Positions 8,775-17,307 of a stretch of DNA of 60,849 nucleotides are shown here, in pieces; position 1 is the stretch's first letter, and every line of letters starts with the position of its first letter. The notes under the pieces were generated by a model. That model was given only the letters and a program-made list of their open reading frames with translations. It made no database searches and had not been told where the DNA came from. Both the position numbers and the translations under genes were made by a program. Origin of the DNA: an uncultured Oscillospiraceae bacterium (GTDB taxonomy: Bacteria; Bacillota; Clostridia; Oscillospirales; Oscillospiraceae); the NCBI GenBank assembly GCA_947581795.1, contig CANPVS010000014.1, positions 1 to 60,849 of the forward strand, in the 5' to 3' direction.

Positions 8775-8796
8775 GGGCGCGCCTTCCGGCGCGCCC
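8775..8796 (+). terminator. Hairpin after htpG
   Basis: GGGCGCGCC, TTCC, GGCGCGCCC. The following bases (TACCTTGTTG) are only moderately T-rich, so termination may be incomplete. Confidence 0.6.
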
Positions 8797-8808
8797 TACC
8801 TTGTTGAC

Positions 8809-8924
8809 GGCCCCCTCTGACGAGGGGGCTGTCGAGCGAAGCGAGACTGAGGGAGAGATGCAATTCTTTTTCTCTCCCTCCGTCACGGCTGACGCCGTGC
8901 CACCTCCCTCGTCAGAGGGAGGCT
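8809..8924. repeat. Palindromic MITE-like element, type A (full copy)
   Basis: Same architecture as the copy at 5712, with a different inner stem (CACGGC/GCCGTG). It sits between the convergent ends of htpG and the symporter gene. A few bases further on, positions 8946-8964 are identical to 27414-27432. Confidence 0.88.
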
Positions 8925-8952
8925 TTCAAATTGAATAGCAGCCATTACAAAC

Positions 8953-8984
8953 AGCGCCCCGGGACGGAACGGTCCCGGGGCGCT
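8953..8984 (-). terminator. Strong hairpin ending the hexuronide operon
   Basis: AGCGCCCCGGGAC pairs with GTCCCGGGGCGCT (13 bp, six-base loop). On the minus strand it is followed by GTTTGTAA. It lies 30 bp after the symporter stop codon. Confidence 0.7.
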
Positions 8985-9013
8985 TTGGGTCTATGCTATT
9001 CTGATTTGAAACC

Positions 9014-10405
9014 TCAGCCGTTGCGGCGGCTGGCCAGGGTAGCCACGTTGGACTCCACGCGCTTCTTGTTCAGCGGGTAGAGGAAGAACAGCACCACGGC
9101 CAGCAGCGCGTAGCCGATGGCGGGCACCAGGCAGGTGATGTTGTAGATGCCGTTGGTGACCGACGGGTCGAACTGGGTCTCGGCGGTGTAGCCGATCATG
9201 GTCAGCAGCAGGCCGGTGACGCCGGAGGAGGCCGCCTGGCCCAGCTTCCGGGCGAAGGAGTACACGGAGTAGATCTCGCCGTCGGAGCGGGAGCCGGTGC
9301 GCACCTCGGTGTCGTCGATGACGTCGGTGATCATGGCCCAGCAAATCAGGGAGAAGATGGCCAGGCCAATGTAGCTGATGGAGTACAGGCCCAGGAACAC
9401 CCAGGCGTTATGGGTGTGCATGACGAAGGCGATGACGAACACCACGGTGCCCAGGATGGAGGCGTAGATGCCCAGCTCCTTGCGGCCGAACTTGGTGGAC
9501 AGCTTCACCACGAACACGGAGCAGACGAGGGTGATGGCCGTGCCCACGAGACCGGCCATGGACTGCGCCTGGACGTTGCCGAAATAGTTGGGATAGACGT
9601 AGGTCATCATGCCCTGGCTGGTCAGCTGGACCAGCAGCTGGCAGATGGAGGCCACCACGATGCCGATGAGGGCGCGGTTGGTGACGAGGCCCTTCAGCAG
9701 CTTGCCCAGGTTGAACTTCTCGGTCTTCTTCTCCACCTTCACACGCTCGGTGGTCATGTGGAAGCAGAGCAGATAGCACACCACGGCGCCGATGGAGCAG
9801 ATCAGGGAGAAGATGATGACCTTGTTGGGGGCCATGACCTGCTGGCCGGCTTCGTTGGTGTAGTAGATGATGAGGGGCATGATCACGCCGATGCAGGTGC
9901 CGGCCAGGGTGGCGCCGATGGTCCGGAAGGTGGACAGCTCAGCGCGGTCCTTGGGCTCGGCGGAGACGGCGGACGCCATGGAGCCGTAGGGGATGTTGAT
10001 GGAGGTGTAGAACACGCTGCCCCAGAGGAGGTAGGTGAAGAACATCCAGAAGATCTTGAAGCCCATGGCCATGTCCTTGAACCATGTGGCGTACATCAGG
10101 AAGGAAGCCACCGCCACGGGGCCGCACATCCGGCGGAGCCAGGGCTTGAACTTGCCGTCCTTGGTGGGGTTGGACCGGTCCACGATCTGGCCCATGGTCA
10201 CGTCGGTGAACGCGTCCACGAAACGGGCCAGCATCATCATGATGCCGACAAGACCGGCGGAAACGCCCATCACGTCCGTGTAGAACTTCATCAGCAGGGA
10301 CGAGGACAGGATGAAGGTGAAGTCGTTGCCGAAGTCACCGAACATATAGCCCAGCTTATCCCTTATGCCGAAGGGGCGCAGAGTGGGAGAATCGTTTTTT
10401 GCCAT
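9014..10405 (-). CDS. GPH-family sugar:cation symporter (MelB/UidP/YicJ type)
   Basis: 463 aa with about 12 predicted transmembrane helices. The N-terminus RDKLGYMFGDFGNDFTF and the DVTMGQIVDR segment are typical of glycoside-pentoside-hexuronide:cation symporters in the inner membrane. As the last gene of the operon after GH2 and uxuBA, it probably imports a glucuronide or related hexuronide. AAGGAG lies eight bases before the ATG. The exact substrate cannot be read from sequence. Confidence 0.92.
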   Translation of the reverse strand: MAKNDSPTLRPFGIRDKLGYMFGDFGNDFTFILSSSLLMKFYTDVMGVSAGLVGIMMMLARFVDAFTDVTMGQIVDRSNPTKDGKFKPWLRRMCGPVAVASFLMYATWFKDMAMGFKIFWMFFTYLLWGSVFYTSINIPYGSMASAVSAEPKDRAELSTFRTIGATLAGTCIGVIMPLIIYYTNEAGQQVMAPNKVIIFSLICSIGAVVCYLLCFHMTTERVKVEKKTEKFNLGKLLKGLVTNRALIGIVVASICQLLVQLTSQGMMTYVYPNYFGNVQAQSMAGLVGTAITLVCSVFVVKLSTKFGRKELGIYASILGTVVFVIAFVMHTHNAWVFLGLYSISYIGLAIFSLICWAMITDVIDDTEVRTGSRSDGEIYSVYSFARKLGQAASSGVTGLLLTMIGYTAETQFDPSVTNGIYNITCLVPAIGYALLAVVLFFLYPLNKKRVESNVATLASRRNG

Positions 10406-10460
10406 TTTGCATACTCCTTTTCTTGTTTATTTCAGCTCCCCCCGGGAGCAAAAATACGGT

Positions 10461-12725
10461 TTATTTTTTGACCTTGATGAGCTGGGCGTTCAGGCTCTCC
10501 AGGAAGCCCTCCGGCAGCATGCCGCCGCCAAGGCTCATCATGGCCTCGGGGGTCATGCCCTTCATCATGCCCCACATACCCTCGCCGGGGGCCACGTCGA
10601 AGTTGGTGGCCATCTTTACCGCCTTGCGGACGATGGCGCCCACCTCCTCGTTTTTGAAGAGCTCCTCCATGGTGTCCTTCACGCTGTAGCAGCCCTCGGG
10701 GAACTCCATGGGGGCGGAAAGGTCCAGGTCGCCCACCATCTTGAACCAGTTGGCCACGCCCTCGGCCCGCTCGTTGACCTCGGGCAGGACGTAGATGGCC
10801 GGCTCCTTCTCCACCTTCTCCAGGGTGATGGAGTCCTTCACGGGCCCCGCCACGGCGAGGACGGTGTTGAAGCCCTCCTTCAGGGAGACGGTGAACTCAA
10901 AGACCTTGCTGGCGGTCTGCTCGCCCACCTTCTCGCCGTTGAGGAACAGCTCCACGGAAGGCTGGTTGGAGTAGACCTTGATGAGGGTAGTGTCCCCGGC
11001 CCGCTGGGCGTAGCGCCGGCCGCAGACGTGGACCATGGGGTCTTTGGTCCAGTAGGCCTGGTAGACATAATAACTGTCCTTCTTGGTCTTCCGGTCCATG
11101 GTCATGAGGCCCTTGTTGTTCCGGCCGCCTACGCCGCCCTCGTTCCGGGCCGCGCAGCCGAAGTCGAACATGTTCCACACGTGGGTGGACCATATCCAGG
11201 GCCGCTCGTCGAACACCTTGGCCAGGTGCTCATGGTACAGGGCCTGGTATTCCTCGGAGTAGTCCTTGCAGGCGGGGTTGGGGCCGTGGTAGGTGACGAT
11301 GCCCTCGCAGCCGTACTCGCTCATGCCCAGGCAGATGTCCGGGTGGACCTTGTGGAAGTTGTCCATCCAGGGACCGTTCTCCTCCATCTTGCCGCCGTAC
11401 CAGCCGAAGTAGTGGTTGTAGCTCTCCACGTCGGTGATGTGGTGCATGGGGCTCTCCACCGGGGTCATGGACACATGGGCGATGGTGGTGAGGCGGGTGG
11501 GGTCCAGCTTGTGGCAGAGCTCGTTCAGCTCCTTGTGGTTCTCCACCAGCTTTTCGCTGATGCCGCCGATGAGGATCTCGTTGGACACGCCCCAGAAGCA
11601 GATGGAGGGGTGGTTGTAGTTCTGGATGATGAGCTCCGTCATCTGGCTCACGCAGTTTTCATGGGCCGCCGGGTCCTTGTTGAAGACGCTGATGAAGGGG
11701 ATCTCCGCCCAGATGATGAAGCCCAGCTCGTCGCAGGCGTCATAGAAGTCCTGGGAATGCTGGTAGTGGGCCAGGCGGATGGTGTTGGCCCCCAGCTCTT
11801 TGATGAGCCAGGCGTCCTCGTAGTGGTCGTCGGCGGTGAGGGCATTGCCCTTGTAGAGCCGGTCCTGGTGGCGGCTCACGCCCCGGAGGGGGGTCTGGAC
11901 GCCGTTGAGGATAAAGCCCTCGTCAGGGGTGACGGAGAAGCTCCGCACGCCTGCCCGGCACTCGATCTCGTCGTATGCCTCGTTCCGGCGCTGGAGGGTG
12001 GCGGTGACGGTGTAAAGGTAGGGCTCGTCGATGCTCCACAGGTTGGCGTCCGGCACGCTCACGGTGACGGCGGGGCTGTCCGCCGGGCGGCAGGCCGCGG
12101 CCACCTCTTTGCCGTCCTCGTCCAGGACGGACCACAGGACCGTGAAGTTTTCGTCGGCACCCTTCACCCAGGCGTTCAGCGCGAACTCCGCGCCGCCGCA
12201 GGGCATGGGCTTGGGGGTCACGGCCAGACCCGGCCCGCCGTAGTACTCCAGGTCGAAGTGGGCCGCGGGGACGGAGATGATGTTCACGCCCCGGTAGAGG
12301 CCGCCGTAGAAGGTGAAGTCGGCGGACTGTGGATAGACGCTGCTCTTCTCCTCGTTGGAGCAGGCGATCACCAGAAGGTTCTCCTCCCCTTCCTTGCACA
12401 GGTCGGTCACGTCCGCCCGGAAGGTGGAGTAGCCGCCCTCGTGGTAGATGACCTCGGTGCCGTTCACGTACACCGTGGCCTGCTGGCCTGCGGCCAGCAC
12501 CTCCACGAACACCCGGCCCCCCGCCAGGGGCTGCTTGGGCGTCTCAAAGGTACGGGCGTACCAGCATTTGCCCCGGTAGTAGCTGCCGTTGCCGTCGCAG
12601 CCGTCCACCGCGTTCCAGGTGTGGGGCAGGTCCACCTTCTCCCAGTCGGAGGGCAGGGCCGCGGGCAGACCCGCGTCCTTTTTGATGAACCGCCAGCCTT
12701 CGTTGATATTGATGACTTGACGCAT
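10461..12725 (-). CDS. Glycoside hydrolase family 2 (beta-glucuronidase or beta-galactosidase)
   Basis: 754 aa without a signal peptide, so cytoplasmic. Order: sugar-binding beta-sandwich, Ig-like domain, TIM barrel, then extra C-terminal domains. The acid/base Glu is in GVSNE and the nucleophile Glu in GMSEYGCEG. A later NNKGLMTMDRKTKK segment holds an N-x-K pattern at the place where beta-glucuronidases bind the sugar carboxylate, but many GH2 beta-galactosidases have a similar NDKG there. The uxuAB neighbours favour beta-glucuronidase. The final 100 residues (from about NWFKMVG) are an unusual acidic, Met/Gly-rich extension I do not recognise. RBS GGAGGAG precedes the ATG. Confidence 0.88.
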   Translation of the reverse strand: MRQVININEGWRFIKKDAGLPAALPSDWEKVDLPHTWNAVDGCDGNGSYYRGKCWYARTFETPKQPLAGGRVFVEVLAAGQQATVYVNGTEVIYHEGGYSTFRADVTDLCKEGEENLLVIACSNEEKSSVYPQSADFTFYGGLYRGVNIISVPAAHFDLEYYGGPGLAVTPKPMPCGGAEFALNAWVKGADENFTVLWSVLDEDGKEVAAACRPADSPAVTVSVPDANLWSIDEPYLYTVTATLQRRNEAYDEIECRAGVRSFSVTPDEGFILNGVQTPLRGVSRHQDRLYKGNALTADDHYEDAWLIKELGANTIRLAHYQHSQDFYDACDELGFIIWAEIPFISVFNKDPAAHENCVSQMTELIIQNYNHPSICFWGVSNEILIGGISEKLVENHKELNELCHKLDPTRLTTIAHVSMTPVESPMHHITDVESYNHYFGWYGGKMEENGPWMDNFHKVHPDICLGMSEYGCEGIVTYHGPNPACKDYSEEYQALYHEHLAKVFDERPWIWSTHVWNMFDFGCAARNEGGVGGRNNKGLMTMDRKTKKDSYYVYQAYWTKDPMVHVCGRRYAQRAGDTTLIKVYSNQPSVELFLNGEKVGEQTASKVFEFTVSLKEGFNTVLAVAGPVKDSITLEKVEKEPAIYVLPEVNERAEGVANWFKMVGDLDLSAPMEFPEGCYSVKDTMEELFKNEEVGAIVRKAVKMATNFDVAPGEGMWGMMKGMTPEAMMSLGGGMLPEGFLESLNAQLIKVKK

Positions 12726-12796
12726 AGGTCTCCTCCTTTTGGTTTTGTGGGGCGGCGGGAGGCGTCACGGGACGCCCCCGCCGCAGTCATAATGCG

Positions 12797-14395
12797 TTAG
12801 TGGACGTACTTTTTCAGTGTGGCGCGGATGGCGCCGGGGCCGGCGGTGAGCTCTTTGAGGTAGCTCACGACCGCCTCGGCCAAACCGGCCTCGTACAGGT
12901 CCACGTTGAAGATGACCTTGTCGTGCAGGATGGGGGCCACGGCGGCCTCCACGTCCTGGCCCGGCTCCAGCTTCAGGCCCGCCACGTAGGGGGTGACTTC
13001 CGCCAGCATGGGGTCGTCGCTGCGCTCAAAGGGCTTGCCCTCGTCGTCCAGGGCCATGAGGTACCGCAGCCACCCGGCCAGCACCAGCGGGATGAGCTTC
13101 AGGTCATGGACGTCCTTGTCGGCTGCGTCCATATAGGCCTTGATGGTGTTGCCGAAGCGGATGGGTATCTTCTGGGAGGTGTCCAGGGCGATGCGCTGGG
13201 GCGTGTCGGGCATAAAGGGGTTGGGCAGGCGCACCTCAATGACCGTGTCGATGAACTGCTTGGGGTCCAGGATGCCGGGGTCCACCACCACGGGCAGGCC
13301 CTCCTTGTAGCCCACGGTCTTGATGAGACCCACCAGCTCCGGGTCCTCCATCTCATCGCAGATGCGCTGGTAACCCAGCAGGCACCCATAGATGGCGAGG
13401 CAGGTGTGCAGGGGGTTGAGGCAGGTGCAGACCTTCATCTTCTCCACCTTGTCCACCGTCTCCCTATCCGTGAAGATGACGCCCACGGTATCCAGGGGCG
13501 GACGGCCGTTGGGGAACAGGTTCTCTATCACCAGGTACTCCGTCTCTTCGGAGTTGACGTAGGGGGCGATGTAGGTGCCGGTGGGGGTGACGGTCATGTC
13601 CAGGCCCTGGACGCCGTCGGCCTCCAGCATCTTCTGGACGGTGGGGTCCGGCCGGGGGGTGATCTTGTCGATCATGGTCCAGGGGCAGGACACCTTCTCG
13701 GCGATGTAGGCCTTGAAGCCCGCGTCAGCCAGGCCATTCTCCGTCCACTTCTCGGCGAAGGCGGTGACGAAGGCGCGGATCTTATCGCCGTTGTGGGAGC
13801 AGTTGTCCGTGCTCACCAGGGCCAGGGGCGCGGCGCCGGCCTGATAGCGGGCATAGAGCAGCGCGCACACGCGGCCCAGGAAGCTGGTGGCCTTCTCGGG
13901 GCCCGCCTCAAAGTCGGCGGCGATGTCGGCGTGGGTGTTGCCCGCGCCGTCCACCAGGCTGTAGCCCTTCTCGGTGATGGTGAAGGTCACCATCTGCAGG
14001 CTGTCGGCCTGGAAGTGGCCCTTCAGGCCCTCAAAATCCTCGGTGCCGGGGGCGGTGAGCAGATAGTCCTTCACGATGGAGCAGATGACCGTCTTGTCCA
14101 CGGTGCCGTCGGACTTCAGGGTGGCCAGGATGGAGTAGTTGTCGTTGGGCTGGTGCATGCCCTCGCCCTCCCGGTTCACGGCGATGACGCCCCGGTCCAT
14201 GACGCCCTTCTCGATCATCTCCTGGGCCAGACGGGCCTGGAATGCCTTGAAGAGGTTGCCGCCGCCGAACTGTATCCAGTAGGGGTGCTCCAGGGTCTTG
14301 GGCGCGATGTCTGCGCGGTCGAAGGCAGGGATGTGGTAGCCCTTGGCCTCCCAAGCGGCCCGCTCGTTTTTCAGGCTCTCAGCAGTCAGTTTCAT
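12797..14395 (-). CDS. uxuB: Mannitol dehydrogenase-family oxidoreductase, probable D-fructuronate reductase
   Basis: 532 aa. Would reduce D-fructuronate to D-mannonate with NADH, the step before UxuA. The QFGGGNLFKAF segment forms the NAD-binding N-terminus. KVCTCLNPLHTCLAIYGCLLG carries the family signature around the substrate-binding helix. The ATG at 14395 overlaps the uxuA stop as ATGA, implying translational coupling; a longer in-frame start at 14428 would lie inside uxuA and lacks an RBS. A mannitol or altronate specificity is possible in principle, but the pairing with uxuA makes fructuronate the best reading. Confidence 0.9.
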   Translation of the reverse strand: MKLTAESLKNERAAWEAKGYHIPAFDRADIAPKTLEHPYWIQFGGGNLFKAFQARLAQEMIEKGVMDRGVIAVNREGEGMHQPNDNYSILATLKSDGTVDKTVICSIVKDYLLTAPGTEDFEGLKGHFQADSLQMVTFTITEKGYSLVDGAGNTHADIAADFEAGPEKATSFLGRVCALLYARYQAGAAPLALVSTDNCSHNGDKIRAFVTAFAEKWTENGLADAGFKAYIAEKVSCPWTMIDKITPRPDPTVQKMLEADGVQGLDMTVTPTGTYIAPYVNSEETEYLVIENLFPNGRPPLDTVGVIFTDRETVDKVEKMKVCTCLNPLHTCLAIYGCLLGYQRICDEMEDPELVGLIKTVGYKEGLPVVVDPGILDPKQFIDTVIEVRLPNPFMPDTPQRIALDTSQKIPIRFGNTIKAYMDAADKDVHDLKLIPLVLAGWLRYLMALDDEGKPFERSDDPMLAEVTPYVAGLKLEPGQDVEAAVAPILHDKVIFNVDLYEAGLAEAVVSYLKELTAGPGAIRATLKKYVH

Positions 14396-15465
14396 TTGCG
14401 CGTGGCCCCCTTTTCGATGGCCTCCCACAGGCCCTGGATGTAGCAGGCGCCCAGGGCGCGGTCATACAAGCCGTAGCCGGGCATGGCCACCTCGCCCCAG
14501 ATCATGCGGCCGTGGTCGGGACGGATGGGTCCGTCAAAGCCGATCTCGTACAGGGCCTTCACGATCTCGTACATGTCGAAGGTGCCGTCGCTGGACAGGT
14601 GGGCGGCCTCCTCGAAGTTGGTGGGGCTGTGGAACTTCAGGTTCCGCACATGGGCGAAGTGGATGCGGCCCTTCAGGCTGCGTATCATGTGGGGCAGGTC
14701 GTTTTTCAGGTTGGTGCCGTAGGAGCCGGCGCAGAAGGTGACGCCGTTGTGGGGGTCGTCCACCATCTTCATCATCCGCTGGATGTTCTCCTCGTTGATG
14801 ATGATGCGGGGCAGGCCGAACACGCTCCAGGCCGGGTCGTCGGGATGGATGGCCATCTTGATGTCGTACTTGTTGCACACGGGCATGATGGCTTCCAGGA
14901 AGTATTTGAGGTTGGCGAAGAGCTTCTCATCGTCCACGTCCTTGTACATGGCAAACAGCTCCTTGACCCTTGCCATGCGCTCCGGCTCCCAGCCGGGCAT
15001 GACCGTGCCGTTCATGTCGCCGGCGATGGACTCGAACATCTTCTCCGGCACCAGGGCGTCCACGGCCTCCTGGGTGTAGGCCAGCACCGTGGAGCCGTCG
15101 GGACGGACGCGGGCCAGCTCCGTGCGGGTCCAGTCGAACACGGGCATGAAGTTGTAGCACACCATGTGGATGTCTTCCTTGCCCAGGTTCTCCAGGGTCT
15201 TGATGTAGTTGTCTATGTACTCGTCCCGCCGTCCGGCGCCGATCTTGATGTCGTCGTGGATGTTGACGGACTCAATGCCGGCGATGTGCATGCCGGCGGC
15301 GGCCACCTCATCCTTGAGGGCCTTGATGCGCTCCTGTGTCCACAGCTCGCCGGGCTGGGTGTCGTACAGGGTGGTGATCACGCCGGTGACGCCGGGGATC
15401 TGGCGGATCTGCTGCAGGGTGACGGTGTCGAATTTCGAGCCGTACCATCTGAGTGTCATTTCCAT
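14392..15465 (-). CDS. uxuA: D-mannonate dehydratase
   Basis: 357 aa TIM-barrel metalloenzyme of the xylose-isomerase superfamily that converts D-mannonate to 2-keto-3-deoxygluconate. Diagnostic segments: MTLRWYGSKFD at the N-terminus, the metal-ligand region AIHPDDPAW, FCAGSYGTN, the HFAHVRN segment and the C-terminal RPDHGRM. It stands between the GH3 genes and uxuB in the hexuronide operon. No kdgK or kdgA gene is present in the window, so the ketodeoxygluconate must be processed by enzymes encoded elsewhere. Confidence 0.97.
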   Translation of the reverse strand: MEMTLRWYGSKFDTVTLQQIRQIPGVTGVITTLYDTQPGELWTQERIKALKDEVAAAGMHIAGIESVNIHDDIKIGAGRRDEYIDNYIKTLENLGKEDIHMVCYNFMPVFDWTRTELARVRPDGSTVLAYTQEAVDALVPEKMFESIAGDMNGTVMPGWEPERMARVKELFAMYKDVDDEKLFANLKYFLEAIMPVCNKYDIKMAIHPDDPAWSVFGLPRIIINEENIQRMMKMVDDPHNGVTFCAGSYGTNLKNDLPHMIRSLKGRIHFAHVRNLKFHSPTNFEEAAHLSSDGTFDMYEIVKALYEIGFDGPIRPDHGRMIWGEVAMPGYGLYDRALGACYIQGLWEAIEKGATRK

Positions 15466-15519
15466 AGTCGATGCATCTCCTTTTTTGCTTTGTTTGGCTG
15501 TATTTAAAGGGTATTATGC

Positions 15520-17295
15520 TCAGATACGGGTGTCCCACAGGCCGCAGAAGCTGTCGATGGGGTCCTTGCCGTGGAAGGCCTCCGGCCCGGTGACCAGGGC
15601 GTCCACCAGGGCGTCCATGGTATAGCTCTTGGAGTCGTAGGCGTTGATGTAGGTCCGCACGGCGGGGATGTCCGCCAGCATAGTGGGCAGGTTCACGCTG
15701 ATGGCCACCACGGGCACCTCGAACACGTACCAGGGGATCTCGCCGCCGCCCTTGCTCATGCCGAAGGCGGGGTGGCCGTTGGCCACGTCGCACAGGGTGA
15801 TCACCAGGTCCATCTGGGAGACGAAGTCCGCGATGGCGTTCTTCCCGGCGAAATAGAGGTTCAGACTGGGGGCCTCGCCCGCGGCGATCTGCTTTTTGAT
15901 CTTCTCCAGGGGGCTCTCATAGATGAAGGCGTCGAAGCCCTTCTCAATGAGCCGGTCCCGCAGGTCCTCGGCGGGGTTCTTCCGCTTCCCGCCGGCGCCC
16001 ATGGCCATGGCCGCGAGGGCCGCCATGGGGCCGTCCGCGCCCTTGACGTACACGATCATGACCCTCTTTGTCTTCTTGGGGTCCAGGGGCAGCACGCCCT
16101 CGTCCTTGTACTTCACCAGAGTCAGGGCCTCCCGGCTGATGGCCTCGGCGGTCTTTTTGTAATCCGGCGTGGCCAGCACGGCGGGCAGGGCCTCGGCAGC
16201 GGGTGTGAGCTCCTCCTTGGCCTTTTTGTTGAGGCCCATGTGGGCCTTCAGGGCCAGAATGCGGGTCAGGGCCTCGGTCATGCGCTCTTCGGAGACAATG
16301 CCGGTCTTGTAGGCGTCCAGCATGGTCTGGAAGTCCTCGTCCGGGTCGTTGAAGAACAGGAACATGTCGCACCCGGCGTTGATAGCCGCGGGCAGCATAT
16401 CCCGCCGCTTCATCCTATCGGTCATGCCCACCATGTGGCTGGCGTCGGTGACCACCATGCCGTTGAAGCCCAGCTTCTCCCGGAGGAGGCCGGTCATGAT
16501 CTCCGGGCACAGGGTGGCGGGGAGCATCTCGTCGTCGGTGATGCCGGGCCGGACCTGGCGCATGTACCTGGGCAGCATGATGTGCCCGCCCATGATGGCG
16601 TCCAGGCCGCCGTCGATGAGGGTCTTATAGACCTTGCCGTAGGTGTCCATCCACTGGTCCAAGTCGAACTCGTTGATGTTGTTGGCCATATGGGCGTCCC
16701 GGTAATCCTGGCCGTTGCCGGGGAAGTGCTTGGCGGCGCAGGCGAAGCCCTGGATGGTGTGGGCCCCGTCCAGATAGGCCCGGCTCATGGCGGCCACCCG
16801 CTCCGGGTCATTGCCGAAGCCCCGGGAGATGATCTCCTCGTTCTGCCAGTTGTAGTGGATGTCGCACACCGGCGCGAAGGCCATGTTGCAGCCGATGGCC
16901 GCGGCCTGCTCGTTGGCCATGCGGCCCAGGTCGTGGGCGAACTGCACGTTGCCGGTGGCGCCCACCTTGATGCCGGAGCCGATGTTCACGCCGTCGGAGC
17001 AGGCCCCGTCGCCGCCCGCCTCGGTGTTGCAGGCGATGATGAGGGGCACCTTGGCGTATTTCTGCAGAATGCGGTTCTGCTCCAGCACCCGGGCCCCGGG
17101 CATGCCGTTATACCGGCAGCCGCCCAGGTGGTACTTCTCCATGAGTTCTTTGAGATAGCCCTCCTCCTGGCTGGAGGTGAGCTGGAAGAACAGCTGCCCC
17201 ACCTTCTCCTCGTCGGTCATGCCCGCGATGGTCTTCTCCACCCAGGCGACGTCCTCGTCGGAGAGGAAGTAGGGGTTGGCTCTCATATCGACCAT
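15520..17295 (-). CDS. Family 3 glycosidase, NagZ-type (copy A)
   Basis: 591 aa without a signal peptide. An N-terminal TIM barrel has IIACNTEAGGDGA, KHFPGNGQDYRDAH and the nucleophile Asp in MVVTDASHMVG; a C-terminal alpha/beta domain follows. The Asp-x-His pair in RDAH matches the His/Asp general-acid dyad of NagZ-type beta-N-acetylglucosaminidases rather than the Glu of beta-glucosidases; some relatives act as phosphorylases. Its paralogue lies 12 bp upstream. Their position with uxuAB suggests removal of a beta-linked (N-acetyl)hexosamine next to a uronic acid; that is inference. Confidence 0.87.
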   Translation of the reverse strand: MVDMRANPYFLSDEDVAWVEKTIAGMTDEEKVGQLFFQLTSSQEEGYLKELMEKYHLGGCRYNGMPGARVLEQNRILQKYAKVPLIIACNTEAGGDGACSDGVNIGSGIKVGATGNVQFAHDLGRMANEQAAAIGCNMAFAPVCDIHYNWQNEEIISRGFGNDPERVAAMSRAYLDGAHTIQGFACAAKHFPGNGQDYRDAHMANNINEFDLDQWMDTYGKVYKTLIDGGLDAIMGGHIMLPRYMRQVRPGITDDEMLPATLCPEIMTGLLREKLGFNGMVVTDASHMVGMTDRMKRRDMLPAAINAGCDMFLFFNDPDEDFQTMLDAYKTGIVSEERMTEALTRILALKAHMGLNKKAKEELTPAAEALPAVLATPDYKKTAEAISREALTLVKYKDEGVLPLDPKKTKRVMIVYVKGADGPMAALAAMAMGAGGKRKNPAEDLRDRLIEKGFDAFIYESPLEKIKKQIAAGEAPSLNLYFAGKNAIADFVSQMDLVITLCDVANGHPAFGMSKGGGEIPWYVFEVPVVAISVNLPTMLADIPAVRTYINAYDSKSYTMDALVDALVTGPEAFHGKDPIDSFCGLWDTRI

Positions 17296-17307
17296 AGCGT
17301 CTCCTCC

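Noticed and set aside
11075-11110. N-x-K motif as proof that the GH2 enzyme is a beta-glucuronidase
   Set aside because: GH2 beta-galactosidases often carry a similar NDKG at this place, so the motif alone does not decide; the operon context is the better argument.
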